Positions 52,389 through 64,000 of a DNA stretch of 64,000 bases are shown here, piece after piece. The notes beneath the pieces are model-generated. The model ran no database searches. It was given only the letters and a program-made list of their open reading frames with translations, and was not told where the DNA came from. Location of the stretch: assembly GCF_041146395.1 (NCBI RefSeq), contig NC_090997.1:34699501-34763500 (forward strand). The letters are read 5' to 3'. The first letter of the stretch is position 1; every line of letters starts with the position of its first letter. Source of the stretch: Eulemur rufifrons. Taxonomy: Eukaryota; Chordata; Mammalia; Primates; Lemuridae. The translations under genes and the position numbers were made by a program.

Positions 52389-53905
52389 ATTTTTTATTTT
52401 TAATAAAGGGATTTGTTCTGTACAGTTGTTTGATTTTTAAAAAAATATATTAACTACTGAGAGTCCATGATTTAGATTAGAGGAAAAGATGGAAATGCAA
52501 TCTGAGAGCTACGATGTCAACTCTAAACACTCTTTGGAAGGTCCAATGAATTCATATTTCATTATCCAATTCAATATTTTAATTACTCTTATTGAATATA
52601 ATTCAATTAAAATGATTTATAAGAACTGTGCAGTCGGAGGTTTTTGTATGTAGCCATGTGGAGTAGTGGTCTTCAAAGTGGAGTGTAAGCACCCCAGGGG
52701 TATTCAAGATAATCAACCCACTGGGGTAGGAAAGACATATTAGAATTTCTATTTATATTCATTTTTTATTCTAAAAAAGAAATTAAACCGTATTAATATG
52801 TAATAAATAGGTTAGCCCTGGAATATGTCAGACAATTACAAATTGTATGATTTCCCCAGTTTGGAAGGGTTAATGATGGCATCCTCATTTGTTTGTTTAT
52901 ATCATAAACAAACAAGTGTATTACAGCATGTTGCAGTTTACATTTGCCTTAAGTAGATTTGTGGATTTTATTAGGCAGTTTTAATTAAAACAAACCTCAC
53001 AAAATTAACAGTGTCTTCAAAAGTTTCCTGCAGAGCAATAGTCAATAAAAGAGAATTCCAATAATATAAGCACAGTGAACACTAAGAAAATAGCAAAGCT
53101 GCTACTTGTCCTCATATGAGTCCTCTGTTAGATACCTCGAAAAGCAAAATAACGGCAGATCATCAAGTATAACATATTCAAACACATTGCTCTCATTAAA
53201 TATTATTATAATATTAACAAATATTACTAATTTTTAAGTGACAGCAAAAACGTTTATCCTATTAAAATTTAAAATTTATGTATATACTATTTACTTCAGC
53301 TTATTCATCCTCTAAAAGTTCTATTCTTGTATATATCTTATGATGCACATAAGTACAGTAGTATGTGTAGATAACCTGTGAATAAATATACACACGTTCA
53401 GATTGTGAGCCCCACACTTGTTTATTGGTGGGTTTCATGATCAAGAAAGCCAGGATACCACAGGTCTGGGCCATCAGATTTTTACGTTTCCTATATACTG
53501 AGGCTCTGTGGTTTTTCTCTAAAGCAAGAGCAATCTATGTTTCTGCCTCCAGGGTTCACTGTTATTTCAAAAAGAGGAAGAACCAGTATTAACCTTCTTT
53601 TGGCCTTTTTCCTTGGAACTTTTTATTTGACATCTTGGTAGATACTTTCCTGTGTTTCCCAGTATGATCAAAGATGTAGGGGGTGGCGGGAAGAGAAGAG
53701 AGGGAACATTTATTCTTTTACAGTAGTGGTTCTTAATTCCAGCTATACTTCAGAATCACCTTTGACACTTTGAAATTACAGATGCTTGTGTTCTACCTAA
53801 GACTTATTGAATAAACACAATAAAACCAAGAAAAAAAAAAAAAAAACCTCTGTGTAGGACCAAAAAATCTAAAATTTAAAAGGGTTCACAGGTGATTCTA
53901 TAGAG
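52389..53905. other. Intron 6 DNA, mostly unassigned
   Basis: 52660-52760 has weak MER-type wording ('gtggtcttcaaagtgg'), and 53727-53800 resembles MER5 ('gtggttcttaattcc', 'cttcagaatcacctttg'). A perfect hairpin lies at about 52889-52915. Confidence 0.4.
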
Positions 53906-53911
53906 CAATGA

Positions 53912-54055
53912 TTGAATGCCTGAGGTGATGGACACCTCAATTACACTGATTTGATTAATTCACATTGTATACCTATATCAGAACATCACGTGTACCCTAT
54001 AAATATATATAACTATTATGTGCCCATAATAATTAAAAAATAAAAAATTTAAAAA
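53912..54055 (+). mobile_element. L1 3' UTR fragment
   Basis: 'gcctgaggtgatggacacctc', 'acatcacgtgtaccctataa' and 'ttatgtgcccataataatt'. Confidence 0.85.
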
Positions 54056-54584
54056 ATTATTTGTCAAATGTGTGAAATCTAGAATACAGGGAAGGTAAGG
54101 TCACTCAACAAATATTTGAGTATTTTCTAATGTGCCATTTCACAAAACAATGTTTTTTTGTCAAATGCGAGTAATGGCAAATTGATTTAGGAAAGTTGCA
54201 TGCAATAAATGTTCTTAATTTATGGCAACTAAATATTCGAACAAAGTTCCCCATTTTATTTGCTTCATAATGCTGCAAAGTTACATACTCTTCCTAAAAG
54301 GTATATAGGAGAAACAAAACAGTTATAAAACGTAGTACCCTTAAGAATTAAGAAAGAACAGAAACAAAAACAATACCAGGTATATAGGAAAGAATAACTT
54401 CAATGGGTGAAGTGGTAATGTCTTTTCACAATTCACTAAAAAGAGATCTTCAAAACAGCAGTAGTTGATGCTCTTAAAGCACTCACTTACAGTATAGGTG
54501 GTCTATCCACGAGCTAGTTATGAGATAGCCTTCTGAATTTAACTGCAGGATGCCCCGCAGGTTTTATTCCTCTTTCTGCAGCAT

Positions 54585-54950
54585 CTTTTTCTTTTTAAAA
54601 TTTTATTGATACACAATAGCTGTATATAGTTTCAGGGTATATGTGATAATTTAATATATTTATATAATTTGTAAAGATCAAATCAGTGTACTTGGGATAT
54701 CTATCACCTTAAATATGTGTCTTCCTTGTGCTAGAAACATTCAAATTACTCTCTTCTAGCTATTTTGAAATGTGCAATAGATTATTGTAAACTATAGTCA
54801 CCCTACTGATCTATCTAACACTAGGTCTTATTTCTTCTCTCAAACCATATATTTGTACCCATTAATCAACTTCTCTTCATCTTCTCTCTCCTCACTATCC
54901 TTCCTAGCCTTTGGTAACCACCAATTTTAGCAATTTCTGCATCAGATTTA
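54585..54950 (-). mobile_element. L1 3' UTR fragment, inverted
   Basis: 'attgatacacaatagctg', 'tgtgataatttaatatattt', 'gtgcaatagattattgtaaac' and 'agcctttggtaaccaccaat'. Confidence 0.88.
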
Positions 54951-55019
54951 GAACTATCTATGCTACTATAATACTTAATTAAATACTTAATACTTAAGTT
55001 TAAGAATGAAATAACATTT

Positions 55020-55460
55020 CTGCCTATAAGTACTGATTCTTAGCTGGATAACCAAGACAGTATTCTAACTGAAACTCCTGCTTGTTCCGCTAAATCTTCC
55101 CTCCACGCAACAGTCAGCATAAGCAATCTAAAAGGCAAACCTGCTTCTGCCACTTCGAGCTTACAAATACTCCATGGCATCCCAGTGCCTAAAGGATAAA
55201 GCCTAAGCTCCTTAGTGAGACACAGGGGACCTTCCATGATCTGAGCTCCTCTTGCCTCCTCCATCTCCTGCCGCTCTTTGCCTTGTTCATGTCAACACCA
55301 CCAACTGGGCACATTCTGGAAGTTATCACTCTCTCTCTCTCCTGTGCCTTTGCTCACGGTATATCCTTGGCCTGGAATGTCTGTATATCTCTCACTTCCC
55401 CAATTTGCCTGCTTAACTCCAACTTCCTTTTCAAGACTGTTTAGATACAGCTTCCACAGT
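55020..55460 (+). repeat. L2 LINE remnant, long
   Basis: 'ccatggcatcccagtgcctaa', 'aaagcctaagctccttag', 'tttgctcacggtatatccttg' and 'cctggaatgtctgtatatc' follow L2 order over 440 bp. Confidence 0.88.
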
Positions 55461-55768
55461 GAGAAAGAAAAAAGCAGTCCTTGGCTGCTGTCAGCTGAGC
55501 TGGACTGGTTCAGATAGCTAGGCCATGGTGTTCCCCTATTGAACTTAAACAAGGCCACTCTATGAACATGCTGGAGCAAGACAAAAATAAGACCACTCCA
55601 CAATCACGTCTGAGTTCAGACAAAAACAAGAATGCTATAAGCTACAACGAAGAGCAAACATCTTCCTCTCCCAGCTAATGAATGATTGCTGTGTCTTTAC
55701 TAATTACAACTTCAGCCTCACCTTCCAGATAGAAATTAAGATGGAATCATAGAATTGCTACTGCTTTC
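55461..55768. other. Unassigned intron 6 DNA
   Basis: Nothing recognised. Confidence 0.4.
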
Positions 55769-55891
55769 TTTTTTTTGGAGACAGGGTCTTGTTCTGTTGC
55801 CCAGGCTGGTCTCAAACTCCTGGCCTCAAGTGATCCTCCTGCCTTGACCTCCCAAAGTGCTGAGATTACAAGTGTGAACCAGCACACCCAC
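55769..55891 (-). repeat. Alu monomer (FRAM-like) with TSD
   Basis: TGCTACTGCTTTC / TGCTACTGTTTTC at the flanks. Confidence 0.82.
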
Positions 55892-55899
55892 TGCTACTG

Positions 55900-56788
55900 T
55901 TTTCTGATAACACCAAATCCAGAGCAAAACGTTGGTTCTTTACCCTCCCCCCAAGTCACCTAATACAAGACTAAACTATAATAAGATCCTCTTAACTTTG
56001 TCACTGAGATGTCCTATGGTCCCTCATGACGTGCTTTCTCTGGCACTGAAAGGAACCAAGAAACCCAACTTTGTTCAATACAGGTGTGTTCCTGATAGTC
56101 CTTGGCTAGAAGGTATTGACACCAGGAAGCCTTCCTATCCGTTCCATGCCGGCTGAGGACCCCTGCCTTCTCTGTTCCAAAGATGTACTGTGTCTTCTTT
56201 ATTTTTTCCTCTTATTCATTGCTAAGTCCTCAGGAGCTGACGAAGAACCTAGGTCAGTCATAGTAGGGTCTGAAAAAGTTGTTTGTTTAAAGAATGAATG
56301 AAGTAGAGTAGATGCTGCACATTTCTTGGATCCAAGATTAAAGGTGGAGCTTCACGTAATACATCATTATTTTACGGCCTTTTCAACTACAACATCATCC
56401 GCTCTAAGAATGCAGTCTGGGGTTCTATGAAACCTAATCCTCCTAACTCTTCTTGCATCTGAATATTCCATTTTCTGAAGCATATAGGAAAATAACCTAA
56501 GTTTGGATATTGGGCGGATTAAGACACATATCAAGATAGATAAAGCATTTTGAAGAATCTAAGAAAACTAAAAGGTTTCATAACTTCATAAAAATAATGA
56601 CAAAAATACAGTATTGGAAGAAGCAAACCATTAATGCTGAAAAAATGTGAGAAAACGTGTTTTACAGGGCAAGACCTATTTACAATGTATAAATTCTTTT
56701 TATCTATTCTTTAAGAGGAAAAGTAGGTGATTCATTTAATTAATATCATATAAGACTATCATATAAGACACTAAACTCTCCAAGTAAC
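55900..56788. other. Unassigned intron 6 DNA
   Basis: Nothing recognised. Confidence 0.4.
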
Positions 56789-57066
56789 TTTTTTTTTTTC
56801 ATGAGACAGGGTCTCGCTTTGCTGCCCAGGCTGGAGTGCAGTGGCACAACCATAGCTCACCGCAGCTTGAACTCCTGGGCTCAGGGGTCCTCCTATACAG
56901 GTGCACGCCACCACACCCCTGGCTAATTTTTAATATCTTTTTTTGTAGAGATGAGGTCTCACTATGCTGCCCAGGCTTGTCTTGAACTCCTGGCCTCAAG
57001 CAATCCTCCCCTGCCTCAGCCTCCTAAAGTGCTGGGATTATAGGCATGAGCCACTGTGCTGGGCCT
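56789..57066 (-). repeat. Old Alu (J-like) with TSD
   Basis: CAAGTAACTTTTT / CAAAGTAACTTTTT at the flanks. Human-like J wording, no lemur linker. Confidence 0.9.
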
Positions 57067-57289
57067 CTCAAAGTAACTTTTTAAATTACATTGCTGATTT
57101 CTTCTGTTTCTAATTTTTTGCCAATCTTTAGCAAAGACCAAGAGATGTCGGGTTTCTTAAAGTTCAGGTGCTTGTAGAGACATTTGTAGCAAAATTTAAA
57201 AACGTGAAATGTTAAGGAGTAAATTTTTAAACACAGCCTGGCTATACTATATATAAAAATTTGAAATATAGACATGGTGTGATGGCTCG

Positions 57290-57508
57290 CACCTGTATGC
57301 TTGGAACCTGAGCAATTTCAGATTTCTGATTTTTTTGGATTTTGGAATATTTGCATTGCTTATATCAGTTGAGTATCCCAAATCTAAATATCTGAAATCT
57401 GAAATGCTCCAATGGGCATTTCCTTTGAGCATCATGTCAGCACACAAAAAGTTTTGGATTTCAGAGCATTTCAGATTTTTGAATTTCAGAGTTGAGATGC
57501 TCAACCTG
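57290..57508 (+). mobile_element. MER2-like Tigger DNA transposon
   Basis: 'ttcagatttctgatttttttgg', 'gttgagtatcccaaatc', 'tctgaaatgctccaatggg', ending 'gagatgctcaacctgta'. The inverted-repeat wording is of the pogo/Tigger MER2 group. Confidence 0.8.
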
Positions 57509-57544
57509 TATAAACAAACTAATTGGTTTTCTTTTCTTTTCTTT

Positions 57545-57691
57545 TTTAGTTACCTAGCTAACTTTTTCTATTTTTAGTAGATACAGGGTTTCACTCTTGC
57601 TCAGGCTGGTCTCAAACTCCTGAGCTCAAGCGATCCTCCCACCTCGGCCTCCTAGAGTACTAGGATTATAGGCGTGAGCCACCACACCGGA
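57545..57691 (-). repeat. Alu, left-arm fragment
   Basis: 'ctatttttagtagatacagg' to 'gtgagccaccacaccgg'. Confidence 0.85.
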
Positions 57692-58045
57692 CACTAATTG
57701 GTTTTCTAACAACAAATAGAATGTAGGTATGAGATTCCTTTCATAAATAACATATTTTCTACTAATTAAGAAGAAAAAACAAATTTATGACTCACTTGAT
57801 AATCATTACTCTAAGTTTTAAAATGACCTTGAAAAGTAATTTTTTGTAGTTTATAAAACTATACTTTCTATAGGAAATAGAAAGAATTAGAATTCTTCAG
57901 ATAATATTTCATACATTTATTTCATTTGTCTATTCTACTTTGCCTAGGGCATGCACAATAGAAATATCTATATAAAAAATTAGTATCTTAATTCTGAAGA
58001 AAAAAAGGTTCTGAAATTATTTTTATAATGTTCCAAAGTCCATAC

Positions 58046-58164
58046 CTGATTTCTTAATGATGAAATAATGTACTCCTTTTCATAATGGGAGATTGTCCTG
58101 TTAGTCTCTGGTGTGTCACTAACTAACCAGATCCATAAAACAAACCAAAATATTCCAAGTAAAC
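58046..58164 (-). CDS. SLC17A5: SLC17A5 exon 6
   Basis: 119 nt, c.701-819, acceptor TTAAG and donor GTATGG. It encodes the rest of codon 234 to Q273: helix 6 ([15 protein letters not shown]) and the first half of the large cytoplasmic loop between helices 6 and 7. The SSLRN segment at 268-272, deleted in a human infantile allele, is intact. The loop reads [15 protein letters not shown] where human has [15 protein letters not shown]; this is the most divergent short stretch of the protein here. It creates an NRT sequon, but on the cytoplasmic side, so glycosylation is not expected. Confidence 0.95.
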
Positions 58165-58915
58165 CTTAAAATAGAAAATTAATAGTTAAATAAAATTAGA
58201 ATGTACTAACAGAAATTTTTACATGTTTTGAGAAAATTATATAACTATAAATTCAATGTAAAATTGGTTTCAGTTTAGATTCAATTTCAAGTTTTCCTCA
58301 ATTCTTTAATGGGATAATTGTTATAAATGTATTTTACCTATAAATTTTGAAGGAAATAACTTTATTTTATTTTTTTCTTCTGCAGCTTCCTCCCCCAATA
58401 ACTTTTAACTATAACAGATAACCCTATCAGTGTCTACCAGACAAATCTTTAAATTAAATTTCCACAATCTATATATTTCCATAGGTGTCTGTTTTTGTTT
58501 GTTGATTTTTTGGTTTCAACTGCAGATATAATTCCTGCATGAAATATCTATGTGAAAACCTAATTTATTAAAAATGTGTATTATTTTGCCAATTAAACTG
58601 AGCAATAAAATGCTCTGGGACTAAAAAAGAAAGAAAGATTAAAACTACAAAGTGAATGCATCCGACTTTGCTTTTGAAATATTTTCAAAATACACATTTT
58701 GTATTTATAATACCCAAGACAAAAATTTTTCTTAACAAATGTGCCATTTAAGTCTAAAATCCAACAGTAGTTTTTATTGAGAAATATTCCAAAACTACCA
58801 TCAGGTCAAAACTCAGCTAGGTCATTTTAACCATATCAATTTGAGAAACACGTTATCAGTAAGAGTTTTAGAACTTGGTAGTTTAGGAAATGATTGCTTC
58901 AGTGAATTCGGGGAT
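58165..58915. other. AT-rich intron 5 DNA
   Basis: Nothing recognised. Confidence 0.4.
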
Positions 58916-58916
58916 A

Positions 58917-58943
<27 letters not shown>
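58916..58943. repeat. (TG)n microsatellite
   Basis: Pure TG run of about 26 bases. Confidence 0.9.
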
Positions 58944-58949
<6 letters not shown>

Positions 58950-58955
58950 TTTTAA

Positions 58956-59326
<371 letters not shown>

Positions 59327-59404
59327 CAAGAATATATATTAACTAATTATTAGACTACTAATATATTTTGAAATTTCTACATTATAATTTAGCTTAAATT
59401 TTTA

Positions 59405-59557
<153 letters not shown>

Positions 59558-59841
59558 CTATTGCTTAAAGAAGATGGGTAACAGATGATGAAGAAAAGAA
59601 AGAACTACTCAAATCCAAAAAAGTTGAATTAGTCACATGTAAATATAAACAATCCATCCTCTTAAGGGATTATTGACTAGAAAACCTACAATATATAAAA
59701 CATACACATTAATATGTAGTTGCATTGGTTACAACTAATGATGAATTAGGAAGTATCAATCAAAAGAAAACTCCTAATCTTGATAATAAATGCTACTGTT
59801 AGAAATCCAGATACCCGGGGAAAGGTTGAAAAGTGGTTCAA

Positions 59842-60440
<599 letters not shown>

Positions 60441-60960
60441 TCCAAGGCTGATTAATACAATCTACTGCATCAATCATTTGAGGAAATAAGAATGAAGCTT
60501 TTAGTAATCTCCCTATATATTACAAACAATTGTTTCAGGTAAGTAAATAATAAAATACATTGTAACCATCAAATGCATCAAAGACATCTTAGTAGGTGCT
60601 GCGGGAGCTAAAATGATCAATTAGATATTGTTTCTGGTCTCAAGTTTTAGTCTCAGGTAGGAGATAAATATAAGCCAATAATTATTATATGTTAGGAAGT
60701 TTTAAGGGTCACAGAGCAACAAGGAAGTTCAAATATGGGAGATAATACTTCTGACTTCCAGAGGCCAGGAAAAGATACAAGCAGCAGACTTTGAAAAGAT
60801 GGCTAAGATATGGTCCCGTAGAAACAAGATTAGAAAAAAGATATAGAGGCAGGGTAACAGGACAAGCACAGGAATGGAAGTTGGAAGGCACAGAGTAGTT
60901 TGGAAACTTTACTTGGGTAAAGGAAAGGAGAAGAAGATAGTGCTGGAAAAACAGTTTGAA
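60441..60960. other. Unassigned intron 4 DNA
   Basis: Parts may be inverted L2 leading into 60961. Nothing coding. Confidence 0.4.
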
Positions 60961-61102
60961 TACTCACTGAGTACCTACTCCATGCAAGGCACTATGTGCC
61001 AGGGATTAGGCTAGCTGTAAAGAAGCGGTGAAGACTGTGAAGAATTTTGATCCTTAGTTCAAGGAGTTTGGACTTTATTTAATAAGTAAAGGGGAGCCAT
61101 AG
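60961..61102 (-). repeat. L2 remnant
   Basis: 'actgagtacctactccatgc' and 'actatgtgccagggattagg'. Confidence 0.75.
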
Positions 61103-61432
61103 GCCGGGTGTGGTAGCTCACGCCTGTAATTCTGGCACTCTGGGAGATGGAGGTGGGGGGGACTGTTTGAGGTCAGGAGTTCGAGACTAACCTGAGCAAG
61201 AGTGACACCCCGTCTCTACTCAAAAAATAGAAAGAATTAGCTGGGTAACTAAAAATAGAAAAAAAAAAAATTAGCTGGGAGTGGTGGTGCATGCCTCTAA
61301 TTCAGCTACTTTGGAGGCTGAGGCAGGAGGATTGCTTGAGCCCAGGAGTTTGAGCTTGCTGTGAGCTAGGCTGACACCACGGCACTCTAGCTCGGGTGAC
61401 AGAGTAAGATTCTGTCTCAAAAGAAAAAAAAA
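61103..61432 (+). repeat. Alu with TSD
   Basis: GGGAGCCATAG at 61092-61102 and 61433-61443. Confidence 0.94.
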
Positions 61433-61449
61433 GGGAGCCATAGGTAGTA

Positions 61450-61880
61450 CCTGTTCTTGAACTTATCATCAGATTTCTCACGTCAATCTTTACATTGCTA
61501 CAAGAATGACCTTCTTAAAATGTAAATTGGATTATGTTTTTCACTTGATTGAAAACCTCTGATGTCTTCCCACTGTATTTTGGGAAGAAAAATTTATATT
61601 CCTTTCTGTAGACTGTAAGGCCTGATATGATCTAGCTCTTGTTCTTTCTTTAACCTCAGCTTATGCCATTATACTCTTTATTCAGTACATTTTAGCCACC
61701 CACAGTGGTTTTTCATCTCTTTGAACCCTTGCGTTATTTCCTGCCTGAGAGCCCTTGTACGTGCTGTTCTGAGGGGCTGGAATGCTCTTCTATTTGCTCT
61801 TTGCATGGCTGGTTTGTTCTTATCCTTCAGATTTTAGCTCAAAAAGTCACCACAGAGAGGCTTCACAACTATATTTAAAA
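61450..61880 (+). repeat. L2 LINE remnant, long
   Basis: 'aaaacctctgatgtcttccc', 'gtaaggcctgatatgatc' and 'ggggctggaatgctcttc' in L2 order. Confidence 0.85.
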
Positions 61881-62030
61881 AGAAGTTAGGTCAAAAACTT
61901 TTCACTTGTAAGAAAGACTATAAGTTCTTATGTAATCTGATAAAATAATAATTCACATACATAAAATTCATGTTATCTCACCTGCATATCAAAATGATGG
62001 CAAATAAATACACAGAAAAAGGATACATGA

Positions 62031-62405
<375 letters not shown>

Positions 62406-62613
62406 GGCTTTTTTTTTTTTTTTTTTAATAGCATTATCTATATATGAAAAGGCAACATATTTTGAAATAAATGATGGCAGATGGAGAAAATGACTTTAGC
62501 CAATTATGAGAAAAATTAAGAATAAAGTTGTACCCACAAAAGAGGTACCAATATTGCATGATTCTGGCATGAAGGCACTTTTTCCCCAAGGGTGATACAT
62601 ATATAACAAATTA

Positions 62614-62799
<186 letters not shown>

Positions 62800-63101
62800 T
62801 TAAATTTTTTTTTTTTTTTTGGAGACGGAGTTTCACTCTGTCACCCAGGCTAGAGTGCAGTGGCATCATCAAATCTCCCTGCAACCTCAAATTCCTGGGC
62901 TCAAGCCATCCTCCTGCCTCTGCCTCCCAAGTAGCTGAGACTACAGGTGTGCACCACCACCCAGCTAATTTTTCTATTTTTTTGTAGAGATAGGATCTCC
63001 CTCTTGCTCAGGCTGGTCTCAAACTCCTGAGCTCAAATGATCCTCATGCCTCAGCCCCCCAGAGTGCTAGGATTACAGGCGTGAGCCACCACACCCAGCC
63101 A
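62800..63101 (-). repeat. Alu
   Basis: 'ggagacggagtttcactctg' to 'gagccaccacacccagcc', about 65 bp upstream of the exon 4 acceptor. Confidence 0.92.
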
Positions 63102-63592
63102 GAATTAAAATTTTAAACAATGATAAAAATGTTAAGAGGAAGAAAAAAAGAGGCAAAAATTAATAACAATTCTAAAAACAGCGGAAAGGACAGAAGAATC
63201 ACAGAACTGAGATAGTTATATAAAATCATAAATTATTTGTCTTTACATTAGAGGATCAGAGAAAAGAGAAAATGCTAAAGAAGAGTTTCCATGAATAACA
63301 ACAAATTTAAAAGTAAAACAAAGCAATTCAACAGTCTATTGTGCAAAATGTTTTAGATCTGAGAATCAATGATAGAACAGAGATAAACTGTGGCAAAAGC
63401 TCAAGAGGTAAGGATGGCCTATCTTAACCGTTTAATAGTGGTTTATTTTCTTCTCTCCTAAAGCATGAGCTATGAAGTCTCCCCTGGAAAAATGTTTTCT
63501 CTAGAGTTTGAGTAAAGCTTTCCAATCAAGACCTCATTGACCACAAACAAAATCTTGTTCAGGTTATTTTCTAGTTACTGCTTTCCCTAGTT
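63102..63592. other. Unassigned intron 3 DNA
   Basis: Nothing recognised. Confidence 0.4.
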
Positions 63593-63593
63593 A

Positions 63594-64000
<407 letters not shown>

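Overview
The window is mammalian nuclear DNA, almost certainly from a strepsirrhine primate and most likely a Malagasy lemur. The evidence is more than 40 Alu-type dimeric SINEs, many with the long A-rich central linker and the 'agcactctgggagg' head seen in lemur Alus, plus a lemur-like L1 3' tail and mammal-wide L2, MIR, MER5, MER2 and MaLR/ERVL repeats. The species assignment is inference from repeat style. I saw no CRISPR array, operon or prokaryotic feature.

The only protein-coding gene I can support is SLC17A5 (sialin, the lysosomal sialic acid/H+ exporter), on the minus strand. Nine coding exons are readable with intact GT-AG borders. They correspond to human exons 3 to 11 (codons about 99-495 of 495). 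Exon 3 runs off the right edge of the window; exons 1 and 2 lie beyond it. Minus-strand exons, upstream to downstream: 64000-63771 (partial), 62733-62646, 59499-59413, 58164-58046, 51534-51376, 48670-48538, 45515-45368, 29517-29427, 26634-26497 (stop). The joined frame is open throughout, so the gene looks functional. A 3' UTR of about 1.25 kb ends near 25245, below an AATAAA at 25268-25263.

Positions 1-25240 are intergenic DNA downstream of SLC17A5. They hold many Alus, L2 and MER remnants, a solo retroviral LTR (5686-6103) inside an older Alu fragment, an L1 ORF2 fragment split by an Alu, a U2 snRNA pseudogene (about 20008-20191, minus), a CpG-dense segment (about 17690-17855) and an ERVL-type LTR (about 23800-24765). 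Introns 10 to 3 fill 26635-63770. Intron 10 carries the 3' end of a gammaretrovirus-like provirus in the same sense as the gene, whose LTR contains an alternating 32/24-bp minisatellite. Intron 9 (15.8 kb) carries a hAT-type MITE with perfect 8-bp target-site duplications and a short lemur-type L1 tail. Intron 8 carries an inverted Alu pair and another ERVL-type LTR. Introns 7, 6 and 4 hold nested Alus. Intron 3 carries a 36-bp G-rich micro-insertion with 16-bp duplications close to the exon 3 donor.

I did not find a novel multi-gene system. The points worth a second look concern transposable-element structure and its possible effect on SLC17A5 RNA processing. Repeat family names are from memory of consensus sequences, with no database search; boundaries without target-site duplications are approximate to about 20 bp.
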